A DNA stretch of 24,808 bases from UBA3775 sp964625275 (GTDB lineage Bacteria > Bacillota > Clostridia > Lachnospirales > Lachnospiraceae). The stretch is from NCBI GenBank assembly GCA_964625275.1, contig CAZVBH010000028.1, positions 1-24,808 of the forward strand, in the 5' to 3' direction. Under the pieces are notes generated by a model. That model was not told the origin of the DNA, ran no database searches, and saw nothing but the letters and a program-made list of their open reading frames with translations. This document shows, one piece after another, positions 1 through 7,563 of the stretch. Positions within the stretch are counted from its first letter, which is position 1. The number at the start of each line of letters is the position of its first letter. Position numbers and translations under genes: made by a program.

Positions 1-94
1 ACTTCGTGGCTCATCAGTAGGAGTCCAGCCTCCTACTGATGCTGAAAAGTCCCTATCCCCGCTTAAGAAGCGGGGACTTTTCAGATAAGGTTAA
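1..94 (+). repeat. Structured dispersed repeat, family R, copy R1 (left end cut by window)
   Basis: This is the right part of the dispersed element seen in full at 21088-21228. It begins inside the small CCAC-TTC-GTGG hairpin. It then has a 12-bp hairpin (CATCAGTAGGAG at 12-23 with CTCCTACTGATG at 30-41) and a long hairpin made of GAAAAGT 44-50 with ACTTTTC 76-82 and CCCCGCTT 57-64 with AAGCGGGG 68-75. It ends with the family terminus ATAAGGTTAAA. It lies just upstream of the rpsU promoter. The left half lies outside the window. Function is unknown; a mobile miniature element or a transcription boundary is possible. Confidence 0.75.
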
Positions 95-122
95 AAAATT
101 ACGATTTTTTTGAAAAAATTTA

Positions 123-152
123 TTGACTAAACTGGTAAGACTAGTGTATAAT
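123..152 (+). promoter_or_regulatory. Promoter of rpsU
   Basis: A housekeeping-type promoter: TTGACT at 123-128, an 18-base spacer, and TATAAT at 147-152. A second -10-like TATAAA follows near 175. Two ACTAGT palindromes (142 and 171) flank the start region. The leader contains a small GGTA-GTAT-TACC hairpin near 185-196 and a strong AAGGGGG ribosome binding site nine bases before the rpsU ATG. Confidence 0.65.
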
Positions 153-227
153 TGTCAAGTACTTGTGAGAACTAGTATAAATTTCGGTAGTATTACCTAT
201 TCCACGATTGGAAGGGGGTCGTAAAGA

Positions 228-404
228 ATGTCAAATGTAATCGTAAAGGAAAACGAATCATTAGATAGCGCACTTCGTCGTTTCAAGAGAAATTGTGCTA
301 AGGCTGGTATCCAGCAGGAAATTCGTAAAAGAGAGCATTATGAGAAGCCATCCGTAAGACGTAAGAAAAAGTCTGAGGCTGCTCGTAAGAGAAAGTATAA
401 ATAA
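228..404 (+). CDS. rpsU: 30S ribosomal protein S21
   Basis: A 58-residue, strongly basic protein of the exact size and pattern of bacterial S21. It starts MSNVIVKENESLDSALRRFK, continues through the conserved CAKAGI and E-x-RKREHYEKPS region, and ends in a lysine/arginine-rich tail. S21 is a late-assembling small-subunit protein that sits near the anti-Shine-Dalgarno end of 16S rRNA and helps initiation. It has its own promoter and a strong terminator, so it is probably monocistronic here. The yqfC/yqfD/phoH/ybeY genes that follow are its usual neighbours in Clostridia. The start is fixed by the AAGGGGG ribosome binding site at 212-218. Confidence 0.97.
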   Translation: MSNVIVKENESLDSALRRFKRNCAKAGIQQEIRKREHYEKPSVRRKKKSEAARKRKYK

Positions 405-424
405 TCAATTTACGTAAATGAATC

Positions 425-453
425 AAAAGCTGCTATTTTTAGCAGCTTTTTTT
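425..453 (+). terminator. Rho-independent terminator of rpsU
   Basis: A perfect 11-bp stem, AAAAGCTGCTA (425-435) with TAGCAGCTTTT (440-450), has a TTTT loop and runs into a T tract to 453. It lies 20 bases after the rpsU stop codon. A second, GC-rich hairpin (ATGTGC...GCACAT, 455-475) follows without a T tract. Confidence 0.9.
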
Positions 454-573
454 CATGTGCGCCTGGGCGGCACATTTATCATAAAATAAATTATGCATGA
501 ATAAATATATATAACTATGGTAATAGGAATTAGTGCTTGAGGTTAATAACAGTTACCGGCACTAAGCATATAT

Positions 574-954
574 ATGAATATATTCAAATCCTTTAATTCT
601 GACAATAATTCTAATCTCAAAGACAGCTTTAAATATGTAAAAAATCAGATTGACTCTAATCAAAAGCATTGGAACAGTAGAAATCTTTCAAGAAAAATAA
701 GAATATCTGACAGGATTAATATCCCACGTGATACTTTTAAAGACAATATAAAGCTAAAAATAACTAAAGACAGTGAGGTCTATGCGGAAAATTATGGTCG
801 TGTAGAGGAATATGGCAAGGAAAAAATTACTCTTCGAAGTGTCGGCCTACTTGTTATAATTCTCGGTGAACAGCTGACTATAACCTGTTATACTGAGGAT
901 GAGCTTATAATCAGGGGACGTATTAAAAATATTGAGTATATAAGGATTCATTAA
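574..954 (+). CDS. yqfC: Sporulation protein YqfC
   Basis: Residues from about 38 to the end match the small YqfC family: an initial LSRKIRIS...INIPRD segment, beta-rich central repeats (LKITKDSEVYAENYGRVEEY), then LTI.CYTEDELIIRGRIKNIEY. In Bacillus, yqfC and yqfD are expressed in the mother cell during sporulation; the molecular role is not known. The position directly before yqfD, with no gap, supports the call. At 126 residues it is about 30 longer than typical YqfC, because of a polar Asn/Lys/Ser-rich N-terminal stretch. There is no clear ribosome binding site before this ATG, but an in-frame TAA at 547 and the lack of another good start leave it the best choice. An inverted repeat (TTAGTGC 530-536 with GCACTAA 559-565) lies just upstream. 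Confidence 0.8.
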   Translation: MNIFKSFNSDNNSNLKDSFKYVKNQIDSNQKHWNSRNLSRKIRISDRINIPRDTFKDNIKLKITKDSEVYAENYGRVEEYGKEKITLRSVGLLVIILGEQLTITCYTEDELIIRGRIKNIEYIRIH

Positions 955-2127
955 GTGAATAAAGCTTTATTTTGGATTTTAGGCTATATAGAAGTCGCAG
1001 CCTCCGGAGGAATGATTAATCGCCTGCTAAGGCTATGTGTCAGTAACAGACTTGAGCTAAATGACTTGAAATCAGGCGATGGTATATATTTCTTTAGACT
1101 TACCCGTTCGGATTATGAAGCTATTATAAAGTTAAATGAACGAACCGGGTGCAGAATAGTTATACTTAAATATGGTGGCCTTATTGGTCTGCTAAAATTT
1201 ATTAAGAGAAACTGCTATAATCTGATTTTAATAATTATAATTTTCATGATTTATAATTATATGAATTCGCTTATATTGGAAATCAATTATTTTGGAAATT
1301 CTTATTATACTAAAGAATTTTTAGATGATTTACTCAATGATGCCGGCATTTCTGTATTTTGTAAAAAATCTGAAATCTCTTGTGAGGCCATAGAAGAATA
1401 TATTTATGCAAATGCAGAAAATGTAAAATGGGTTAGTGCCTATATAGAAGGAAATATTTTATATCTTAATATAGATGAGGACTTTTCTGAAAGTCTTGAT
1501 TTGCAAGCTTCATCTGAAATAAAAGCAGGTGTAAGTGGAACAATTTCAGATATTTTTATCAGAGAGGGAGAAGCCGTAAAGAAAGCAGGCGATGAGGTTA
1601 GTATTGGTGATGTTTTAGTGTCCGGCAGTATAGATATTTTAAATAATTATGAGGAAAAGGTTGGCGAGAGAAAAGTCGTACCGGATGCCGACATTTTAAT
1701 TGATTATTGTGAAGAACTCGAATATGTAGAGGAATTTTCTAAAGAGATAAAGGTCTATACAGGTGATTTTAGAAAAGGTTTAATAATTTGCTATAAAAAT
1801 GACAAACTTTTTTCATATATTCCTAGTAATTCATATATGAACTGTGATATAATAACCTCTGATTGTGCGGTTTCGCAACTTACATTATTTAACCTGCCAC
1901 TGTTATTTAGAAGCATAAGCTTTAATGAATACCATTATGAGACGGTAAGACTTAGTAATGATGAGGCTAGGCAATTAATAATGGATAGGGTTTTAGCCGA
2001 TAAGCTTAAATATGAGCAAGGCGAGATTGAAATTTTATCTGAGGACTATCAATTTGTGGAAACGGATGAAGCCCTTAGTCTTAGGATTTCATATTTACTG
2101 AGAGGCTGCATGATTTATTATGAATAA
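955..2127 (+). CDS. yqfD: Sporulation protein YqfD
   Basis: A 390-residue YqfD-family protein, near the usual 400. The N-terminal part carries the typical LxGYIEVxxxGGxxxRLLxLC pattern. One hydrophobic membrane segment lies around residues 87-107 (NLILIIIIFMIYNYMNSLIL). A large extracytoplasmic domain follows, including the characteristic KAGVSGTISDIFIREGEAVKKAGDEVSIGDVLVSG block, which resembles a biotinyl/lipoyl-like hairpin. The role is mother-cell sporulation, with unknown mechanism. It starts at GTG directly after the yqfC stop, with AAGGA at 942-946 as ribosome binding site, so the two genes are almost certainly translationally coupled. Confidence 0.88.
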   Translation: MNKALFWILGYIEVAASGGMINRLLRLCVSNRLELNDLKSGDGIYFFRLTRSDYEAIIKLNERTGCRIVILKYGGLIGLLKFIKRNCYNLILIIIIFMIYNYMNSLILEINYFGNSYYTKEFLDDLLNDAGISVFCKKSEISCEAIEEYIYANAENVKWVSAYIEGNILYLNIDEDFSESLDLQASSEIKAGVSGTISDIFIREGEAVKKAGDEVSIGDVLVSGSIDILNNYEEKVGERKVVPDADILIDYCEELEYVEEFSKEIKVYTGDFRKGLIICYKNDKLFSYIPSNSYMNCDIITSDCAVSQLTLFNLPLLFRSISFNEYHYETVRLSNDEARQLIMDRVLADKLKYEQGEIEILSEDYQFVETDEALSLRISYLLRGCMIYYE

Positions 2128-2172
2128 ATCCACTTTAATTTATTGAAAGTACAATTAATAGGAGATACAGTT

Positions 2173-3210
2173 TTGATAGATACAATTGATAACATAACTG
2201 CAGCACATATTAAAAATATATTTGGCGAGTATGATGCAAATTGCAAGCTGATAGAGAAAACCTTAAGAGTAACTCTTTTACAGAGAGATAATCTTCTTCA
2301 GATAATTGGAGAGGAAGGACCTGTAAAAAAAGCTAAGGATTGCATTAAAAGCCTTTATGAGCTATCTAAAAGGGGAAATACAATCACTACTCAGAATGTT
2401 ACTTATTGCCTTTCACTTACAAAGACAAATAGTGCAGAGAGCATTGTAGAAATAGATAAGGACCTGATTTGTCATACAATTTCAGGTAAACCAATCAAGC
2501 CTAAGACACTTGGACAAAAAGATTATATTGACAATATTAGAAATAAAATGGTAGTATTTGGAATCGGACCTGCAGGTACGGGAAAAACCTATCTGGCTAT
2601 GGCAGCTGCAATTACTGCATTTAAAAATGATGAGGTCAGCAGAATAATTCTTACACGTCCTGCAATAGAAGCAGGTGAAAAGCTGGGATTTTTGCCCGGA
2701 GATCTTCAGAGCAAGATAGATCCTTATCTGCGCCCACTTTATGATGCACTTTATCAGATAATGGGAGCCGATTCATTTCAAAAAAATTCAGAAAAAGGAC
2801 TTATCGAGGTTGCACCTCTTGCCTATATGCGAGGACGCACACTTGATGATGCTTTCATCATCCTCGATGAGGCTCAAAATACAACACCTGCACAAATGAA
2901 GATGTTTTTAACGAGAATCGGATTTGGTTCTAAGGTAGTAATTACCGGTGACCTTACACAAAAGGATCTTCCTTATGGTCAGACCTCAGGACTTGATGTT
3001 GCGCTTAAAGTTCTTTCAGATATTGATGAAATAGGCTTTTCAAGACTTACAAGTAAGGATGTAGTCAGACATCCTCTTGTACAGAAAATTGTACAGGCCT
3101 ATGATAATTATGAAGAGCTTCAGAATAAGAAAGAGCAGAGAAAGGCCGCGAGAGAAAGAAGACCTGCCGGTAACAAATTTAGAAGCACTTCTGATTCTTC
3201 AGATAATTAA
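2173..3210 (+). CDS. phoH: PhoH family ATPase (YbeZ type)
   Basis: A 345-residue cytoplasmic P-loop ATPase. Counted from this start, the Walker A motif GPAGTGKT is at about 132-139 and the Walker B motif ILDEAQN has its acidic pair at about 232-233, followed by the sensor region KVVITGDLTQKDLP. The N-terminal part (IKNIFGEYDANCKLIEKTL...) is the KH-like domain of the YbeZ subgroup. These proteins work with YbeY in rRNA and RNA metabolism, and ybeY is the next gene. Two TTG starts are possible. The one at 2143 has no ribosome binding site. The one at 2173 has GGAGA at 2161-2165 and gives an N-terminus close to the family, so it is preferred. The C-terminal tail is basic and rich in Arg/Lys. 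Confidence 0.92.
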   Translation: MIDTIDNITAAHIKNIFGEYDANCKLIEKTLRVTLLQRDNLLQIIGEEGPVKKAKDCIKSLYELSKRGNTITTQNVTYCLSLTKTNSAESIVEIDKDLICHTISGKPIKPKTLGQKDYIDNIRNKMVVFGIGPAGTGKTYLAMAAAITAFKNDEVSRIILTRPAIEAGEKLGFLPGDLQSKIDPYLRPLYDALYQIMGADSFQKNSEKGLIEVAPLAYMRGRTLDDAFIILDEAQNTTPAQMKMFLTRIGFGSKVVITGDLTQKDLPYGQTSGLDVALKVLSDIDEIGFSRLTSKDVVRHPLVQKIVQAYDNYEELQNKKEQRKAARERRPAGNKFRSTSDSSDN

Positions 3211-3233
3211 AATAATAAAGGTGGTAAATCTTA

Positions 3234-3740
3234 ATGACAATTGAAATTGAAAAAGAATCCGAGCTTTTGGAAAATATCAATTTTAATGAGCTTTTTACGA
3301 AGGTAGTTAATGCCGCATGTGACTATGTGGATTGTCCTTACGAGATTGCGGTAAATATTCTCTTAGTAGAGGATGAAGAAATTCATTCAATCAATATGGA
3401 GCAAAGAAGCATAGACAGGCCTACTGATGTATTGTCATTTCCAATGCTTGAATATTCTGTCGCAGGCAGCTTTGATGACATAGATGAGGATGATTTAACT
3501 CTCTTTGATCCGGAATCAGGGGAATTGATTCTTGGCGATATTGTAATAAGCCTTGAAACGGCCCTGAGGCAGGCAGAGCATTACAATCATTCGGTAATTC
3601 GTGAAATAGCATTTTTATGTGCCCACAGTATGCTTCATCTCTTTGGCTATGACCATATGGATGATGAGGAACGTAAGGTTATGGAAAAAATGCAGGAAGA
3701 AATTTTGGAAGGAATAAACATTACAAGAGACTATGAGTAA
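3234..3740 (+). CDS. ybeY: Endoribonuclease YbeY
   Basis: A 168-residue single-domain metalloenzyme with the family signature HxxxHxxxxxH at H131, H135 and H141 (AHSMLHLFGYDHMDDEE), which binds the catalytic zinc. The upstream RPTDVLSFP motif (about residues 62-70) is also diagnostic. YbeY takes part in 16S rRNA 3'-end maturation and ribosome quality control. It follows phoH after 23 bases and has an AAGGTGG ribosome binding site. Its last 8 bases overlap the start of the flippase gene, so the three genes probably form one operon. Confidence 0.96.
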   Translation: MTIEIEKESELLENINFNELFTKVVNAACDYVDCPYEIAVNILLVEDEEIHSINMEQRSIDRPTDVLSFPMLEYSVAGSFDDIDEDDLTLFDPESGELILGDIVISLETALRQAEHYNHSVIREIAFLCAHSMLHLFGYDHMDDEERKVMEKMQEEILEGINITRDYE

Positions 3741-5349
3741 TGAAAATTTGAAAAAAAATGTTATTGTGCAGGGCTCAATTTTAGCAGCTGCATCTATTAT
3801 AGTTAGAATTATTGGACTCATTTATCGTATACCAATGACCAGAATTCTTGGTGATACGGCAATGGGCTACTACAGCTATGCCTATGAAATTTACAATTTG
3901 GCACTTATTTTGTCATCTTATAGTCTGCCACTTGCAGTATCTAAGCTGGTTGCAGCAAGGATTAGTAAAAACGAATTTGGTAATGCTAAAAAGGTATTTA
4001 AGGTAGCGATAACCTTTGGAGCAATTGTCGGTATGATTGCAACACTTCTTTTAGTCTTTTTAGCTGATGCCTATGGAAAGCTGATTTCTTGTCCTAATGT
4101 GGCGATTCCTTTGAAGGTACTTGCTCCGACAATTTTTGTATTCTCAGTAATGGGCGTAATCAGAGGCTGGTTCCAGGGCTTTAATAACATGGTACCCACA
4201 GCTATTTCACAGGTTGTAGAGCAGATTATAAATGCGGCTGTAAGTATTGGTGCTTCTTATTATTTCCTTAAGATTTTTAGCAGCAGAAGTAATGCACTTG
4301 CCTATGGTGCAGCAGGAGGAACTCTTGGAACACTTTCAGGAGCCGTTGCAGCACTCGTAACTCTTCTGATTATTTTTGCTATATATAAACCACTTAGTGG
4401 AATTAGTAAAAATCAGGCAAATAAAAGCACAGAAGCTAATTCCTTTATTTTAAAGGTTCTTATTGCAACAGCACTTCCTGTTATACTTAGTCAGACAATT
4501 TATCAGATTAGCGGCTCACTTGACAGTGTAATGTATAATGTAGTTATGTCATCAAAGGGGCTTTCTGAAGATGTGAGAAGTGCTTTGTGGGGAATTTACT
4601 CCAATAAGTACAGACTTCTTTCAAATGTTCCGATTGCGGTTGCAAGTGCAATGGGAACTGCCGTTGTGCCAAGTCTTATTTCTGAATATACTCTTGGCCA
4701 TATGGATAAAATGAAGGAACGAATTGCAACAGTAGTTAAGTTTAATATGATAATTGCCTTTCCATGTGCAGTAGGACTTAGTGTTCTTTCAAGTCCTATT
4801 TTACAGCTGTTATTTGGTGACAGCAGTTCAACGAGTGCAAATATGATGACAATCGGTGGAGTTTGTGTAATTTTCTTTGCACTGTCTACTGTAACAAATG
4901 GTGTTTTGCAGGGAATTAACAGAATGAGTCTGCCTGTTTGGCATTCAGCAATTTCTCTGTTGATTCATATACCTGTTCTCTATATACTTTTAAGATTTAC
5001 ACCACTTAATTCCTATGCACTTGTAATATGTAATGTTTTATTCCCATTAGTGGTTTGCATACTTAACTGGCGAAGCATAGGAAAGCTTATTGATTATAAG
5101 CAGGAGGTTGTAAAGACCTTTATAATTCCACTTGTTTCAGCACTTTTAATGGGCGCTGCTGCATTTGGAATTTATCATGGAACTGCTTTTTTAGGAAACT
5201 CAATTGCAACCTGTATTTCAATTGTTATTGCAGTTATGGTTTATTTTGTATTCCTTATAAAGCTTAAGGGAGTGACCAAAGAAGAGCTTTTAAATATGCC
5301 AAAGGGAAGTCTTTTGGTAAGAATTTTTACCAGAATTAAGCTTTTATAA
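3733..5349 (+). CDS. Polysaccharide/lipid II flippase of the SpoVB-MurJ (MOP) family
   Basis: A 538-residue, very hydrophobic protein with about 14 membrane helices across its length, as in the MOP exporters. The N-terminal SILAAASIIVRIIGLIYRIPMTRILGD and the ALSTVTNGVLQGINRMSLPV segment are typical of the YtgP/SpoVB/MurJ branch. These proteins flip undecaprenyl-linked cell-wall or spore-cortex precursors. Sequence alone does not separate a vegetative MurJ from SpoVB, so no gene symbol is given. The start ATG lies within the end of ybeY (ATGAGTAA overlap), showing translational coupling. This is not a usual ybeY partner in most genomes I know. Confidence 0.85.
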   Translation: MSNENLKKNVIVQGSILAAASIIVRIIGLIYRIPMTRILGDTAMGYYSYAYEIYNLALILSSYSLPLAVSKLVAARISKNEFGNAKKVFKVAITFGAIVGMIATLLLVFLADAYGKLISCPNVAIPLKVLAPTIFVFSVMGVIRGWFQGFNNMVPTAISQVVEQIINAAVSIGASYYFLKIFSSRSNALAYGAAGGTLGTLSGAVAALVTLLIIFAIYKPLSGISKNQANKSTEANSFILKVLIATALPVILSQTIYQISGSLDSVMYNVVMSSKGLSEDVRSALWGIYSNKYRLLSNVPIAVASAMGTAVVPSLISEYTLGHMDKMKERIATVVKFNMIIAFPCAVGLSVLSSPILQLLFGDSSSTSANMMTIGGVCVIFFALSTVTNGVLQGINRMSLPVWHSAISLLIHIPVLYILLRFTPLNSYALVICNVLFPLVVCILNWRSIGKLIDYKQEVVKTFIIPLVSALLMGAAAFGIYHGTAFLGNSIATCISIVIAVMVYFVFLIKLKGVTKEELLNMPKGSLLVRIFTRIKLL

Positions 5350-5357
5350 TCACTTTC

Positions 5358-5404
5358 TTTAAGCTTGCTTATTAGCTTTAAGCTTGTTGATTAGCTTTTA
5401 AAGC
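5358..5404 (+). repeat. 19-bp tandem repeat in the intergenic region
   Basis: Two 19-base units (5358-5376 and 5377-5395), starting TTTAAGCTTG and ending ATTAGC, differ at two positions. A partial third unit (TTTTAAAGC) follows. The rest of the 243-base spacer up to 5592 holds no gene. It contains a TATACT -10-like hexamer at 5562-5567, but I see no convincing -35. Confidence 0.6.
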
Positions 5405-5592
5405 AGCTGGTTTATTTACTGATTAAAAATTAGAGATAAATTCCAGGCAGGTTCTTTGTTTTGAATTAATCAAATTTGAATAAATTATATTCTCTCTGGA
5501 AATAATTTTTATAAAAGTTATCTTAACTTACAAATAGTGAAACTTTTTTCGTGGGTTAAGCTATACTAATTTTATAAGAATTAAGAGGGAAT

Positions 5593-6207
5593 ATGAATAG
5601 AAGTTTAAATATTGTACTTGCTGTATTAATAATGGCTATCCTGGGTTTAACCCTCTGGGGTAGTTTGTTCGGAGGATATGAAACTGTAAAGAATAAGGCT
5701 TCAGATTTGTATAAGAATCTGATAGATTATGATTACGATTTGGAGCTGGCTGATTCTGAACTGGTTTTAGACGGTAGCTTAGGGCAGTCTTATGAAGGTG
5801 ATTTGTCAGATGGTAATTCTCAAAATTTACAGGAAGACCTATCGTCGGATAGAAACTTAGAACTTTCATATGAGGATAAAAACATCAGCAGTTCAGAGTC
5901 TGCTTATGAAACTGTGGAAGCTGAAAGCTCTTTTGTTAAGCTTGATTATAATTTAGTGGCTAATTCTATTACAGAATATAATTATCTTGCCAGGCTGATT
6001 GACAGCTTAGGAGAAAATAGTGGTACTGTTTTAGCATTGGTAAATGATAAGCTTATACTTTTCAGTCTTGAGGATGATGAATATTTGGAAAGCATTGAAT
6101 TATCTTCAATTAATTTGACTTCTGATGAAATAGCGGAGCTTGAGACAGGTTACTATTTTTCAAGTCCGGAAGAGGCCTATTTGATGCTAGAATCATTAAT
6201 GCATTAA
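5593..6207 (+). CDS. Acidic membrane-anchored protein, C-terminus possibly BofC-like
   Basis: A 204-residue protein that I do not recognise with certainty. Residues about 7-27 form one hydrophobic helix with a short N-terminal tail, giving an N-in, C-out anchor or an uncleaved signal. Residues 45-125 are polar, low in complexity and rich in Asp, Glu and Ser, probably disordered. The last 75 residues (YNYLARLID...TVLALVNDKLILFSLEDDEYLESIELSSINLTSDEIAELETGYYF...) look like a small alpha/beta domain. The pattern resembles the C-terminal domain of BofC-type sporulation proteins, but this is a guess from pattern. The ribosome binding site is AGAGGGA at 5584-5590. Confidence 0.6.
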   Translation: MNRSLNIVLAVLIMAILGLTLWGSLFGGYETVKNKASDLYKNLIDYDYDLELADSELVLDGSLGQSYEGDLSDGNSQNLQEDLSSDRNLELSYEDKNISSSESAYETVEAESSFVKLDYNLVANSITEYNYLARLIDSLGENSGTVLALVNDKLILFSLEDDEYLESIELSSINLTSDEIAELETGYYFSSPEEAYLMLESLMH

Positions 6208-6255
6208 GAAATTCAAAAGAATCTAATGCATTTGCACTTTTTAGAGGCATATTTT

Positions 6256-7554
6256 ATGAAAAATGTTATTGTTATTGGCTGTGGCGCTGCCGGCATGATG
6301 GCGGCTATTACTGCAGCCAGAAATGGAAATAAGGTTACAATAATCGATGGCAATTCCAAGCCCGGACGTAAGCTTTTGGCAACCGGTAATGGAAGATGTA
6401 ACTTTACAAACTTAGCCTATGACCACGACAACTATTATCAGTTGTTTTATAATACAGCTGAAGGCTTTGGTGAGAATGTTAATGATACATTAACTGAGTT
6501 TAATAATTACAGTCTTATTGCATTTTTTGAAGAATTAGGGATATTGGCTAAGGATATAAATGGATATGTATACCCTAATTCAGAGCAGGCAGCTTCAATA
6601 GTTGAAGTTTTAAATGCTGAGCTTAGAAGACTGAATGTTAAATTGATTTTTGAGCAAAAAATCTTAGATATCAGATGTGATAATGGCGAGCTTTTATGTA
6701 TGAGTGAGGACATGACCTATCATGCAGATGCCGTTATTATTGCATGTGGCGGACTTGCTTCTCCTAAGCATGGAAGTGATGGTAGTCTTTATCCAGCCAT
6801 CAAGAGATTAGGTCATTCCTTCACGAAGCTTTCGCCTGCACTTACCTCACTTAAATTTAAAGGTAAGGAGCTCTCAGCACTTCAGGGAGTTCGAGTGAAG
6901 GCGGAGGTTTATCTTTCTAGTGAGGCTTGTCCTTCCACGAAAGTTTCTGATAAAGATAGTAATTACAGTGATAATCGCAACTCTGTAAGAACTGGTGCTA
7001 TTCATAGAGATAAGGGTGAGATTATTTTTAATAAGGATAATATCGGTGGAATACCTATTATGCAGCTTAGCTCTTATTTTTATGATGATAACTGCAAAAA
7101 AAATAAGTATGTTTTTATTAATTTCTTTCCGGAGTTTAAAGAAGAGAAGCTCTTTTCAATGATTTCTGAAAGAATAAATGGAAAATATTCTCAGGGAAAG
7201 ACTACATATGAGTGCCTGACAGGAATGCTTAATTCAAAGCTACTTGATTACTTATTGAGGAAGGCAGGATTAAATCCTGATAAAAGAGCTTCCTCAATCA
7301 GACCATCGGACATTAACAAAATAGTTAAAGCATTTACAGCAATGAGCGTAGAAGTGACCGGTACCGCTGATTTTGACAGAGCACAGGTTATGCATGGTGG
7401 AATCAGATTTAGTGAAGTGGATGAAAGCCTACAGTCACTAATAGTTCCAAATTTATATTTCGCAGGAGAAGTTCTGGATATTGATGGTGCCTGTGGAGGC
7501 TATAACCTGCAATGGGCATTTACCTCAGGTCATTTAGTTGGAAATGCGATATAA
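6256..7554 (+). CDS. NAD(P)/FAD-dependent oxidoreductase, HI0933/YhiN/BaiN family
   Basis: A 432-residue flavoprotein. The N-terminal FAD-binding Rossmann motif is VIGCGAAGMMAAITAARNG (about residues 5-22), followed by the family hallmark GRKLLATGNGRCNFTN. The C-terminal FAD-contacting region is NLYFAGEVLDIDGACGGYNLQWAF. The family includes BaiN of bile-acid metabolism, but most members have no known substrate, so no specific reaction is assigned. An upstream in-frame ATG at 6226 exists. The ATG at 6256 has AGAGG at 6243-6247 and starts right before the Rossmann strand, so it is chosen. It lies nine bases before a second, unrelated flavoprotein gene. Confidence 0.9.
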   Translation: MKNVIVIGCGAAGMMAAITAARNGNKVTIIDGNSKPGRKLLATGNGRCNFTNLAYDHDNYYQLFYNTAEGFGENVNDTLTEFNNYSLIAFFEELGILAKDINGYVYPNSEQAASIVEVLNAELRRLNVKLIFEQKILDIRCDNGELLCMSEDMTYHADAVIIACGGLASPKHGSDGSLYPAIKRLGHSFTKLSPALTSLKFKGKELSALQGVRVKAEVYLSSEACPSTKVSDKDSNYSDNRNSVRTGAIHRDKGEIIFNKDNIGGIPIMQLSSYFYDDNCKKNKYVFINFFPEFKEEKLFSMISERINGKYSQGKTTYECLTGMLNSKLLDYLLRKAGLNPDKRASSIRPSDINKIVKAFTAMSVEVTGTADFDRAQVMHGGIRFSEVDESLQSLIVPNLYFAGEVLDIDGACGGYNLQWAFTSGHLVGNAI

Positions 7555-7563
7555 GGAGATTTA

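Noticed and set aside
1..94. Family R considered as an IS end or rho-independent terminator
   Set aside because: No transposase and no target duplication are seen, and the long hairpins lack a T tract after the stem, so neither label is supported.
181..227. Possible S21 autoregulatory leader or riboswitch
   Set aside because: Only a 4-bp hairpin and weak ACGA/TCGT pairing are present, too little to support a regulatory RNA.
5537..5567. Possible sporulation sigma-factor promoter before the gene at 5593
   Set aside because: CTATACTA resembles a sigma-G -10, but the -35 region does not fit well enough to call it.
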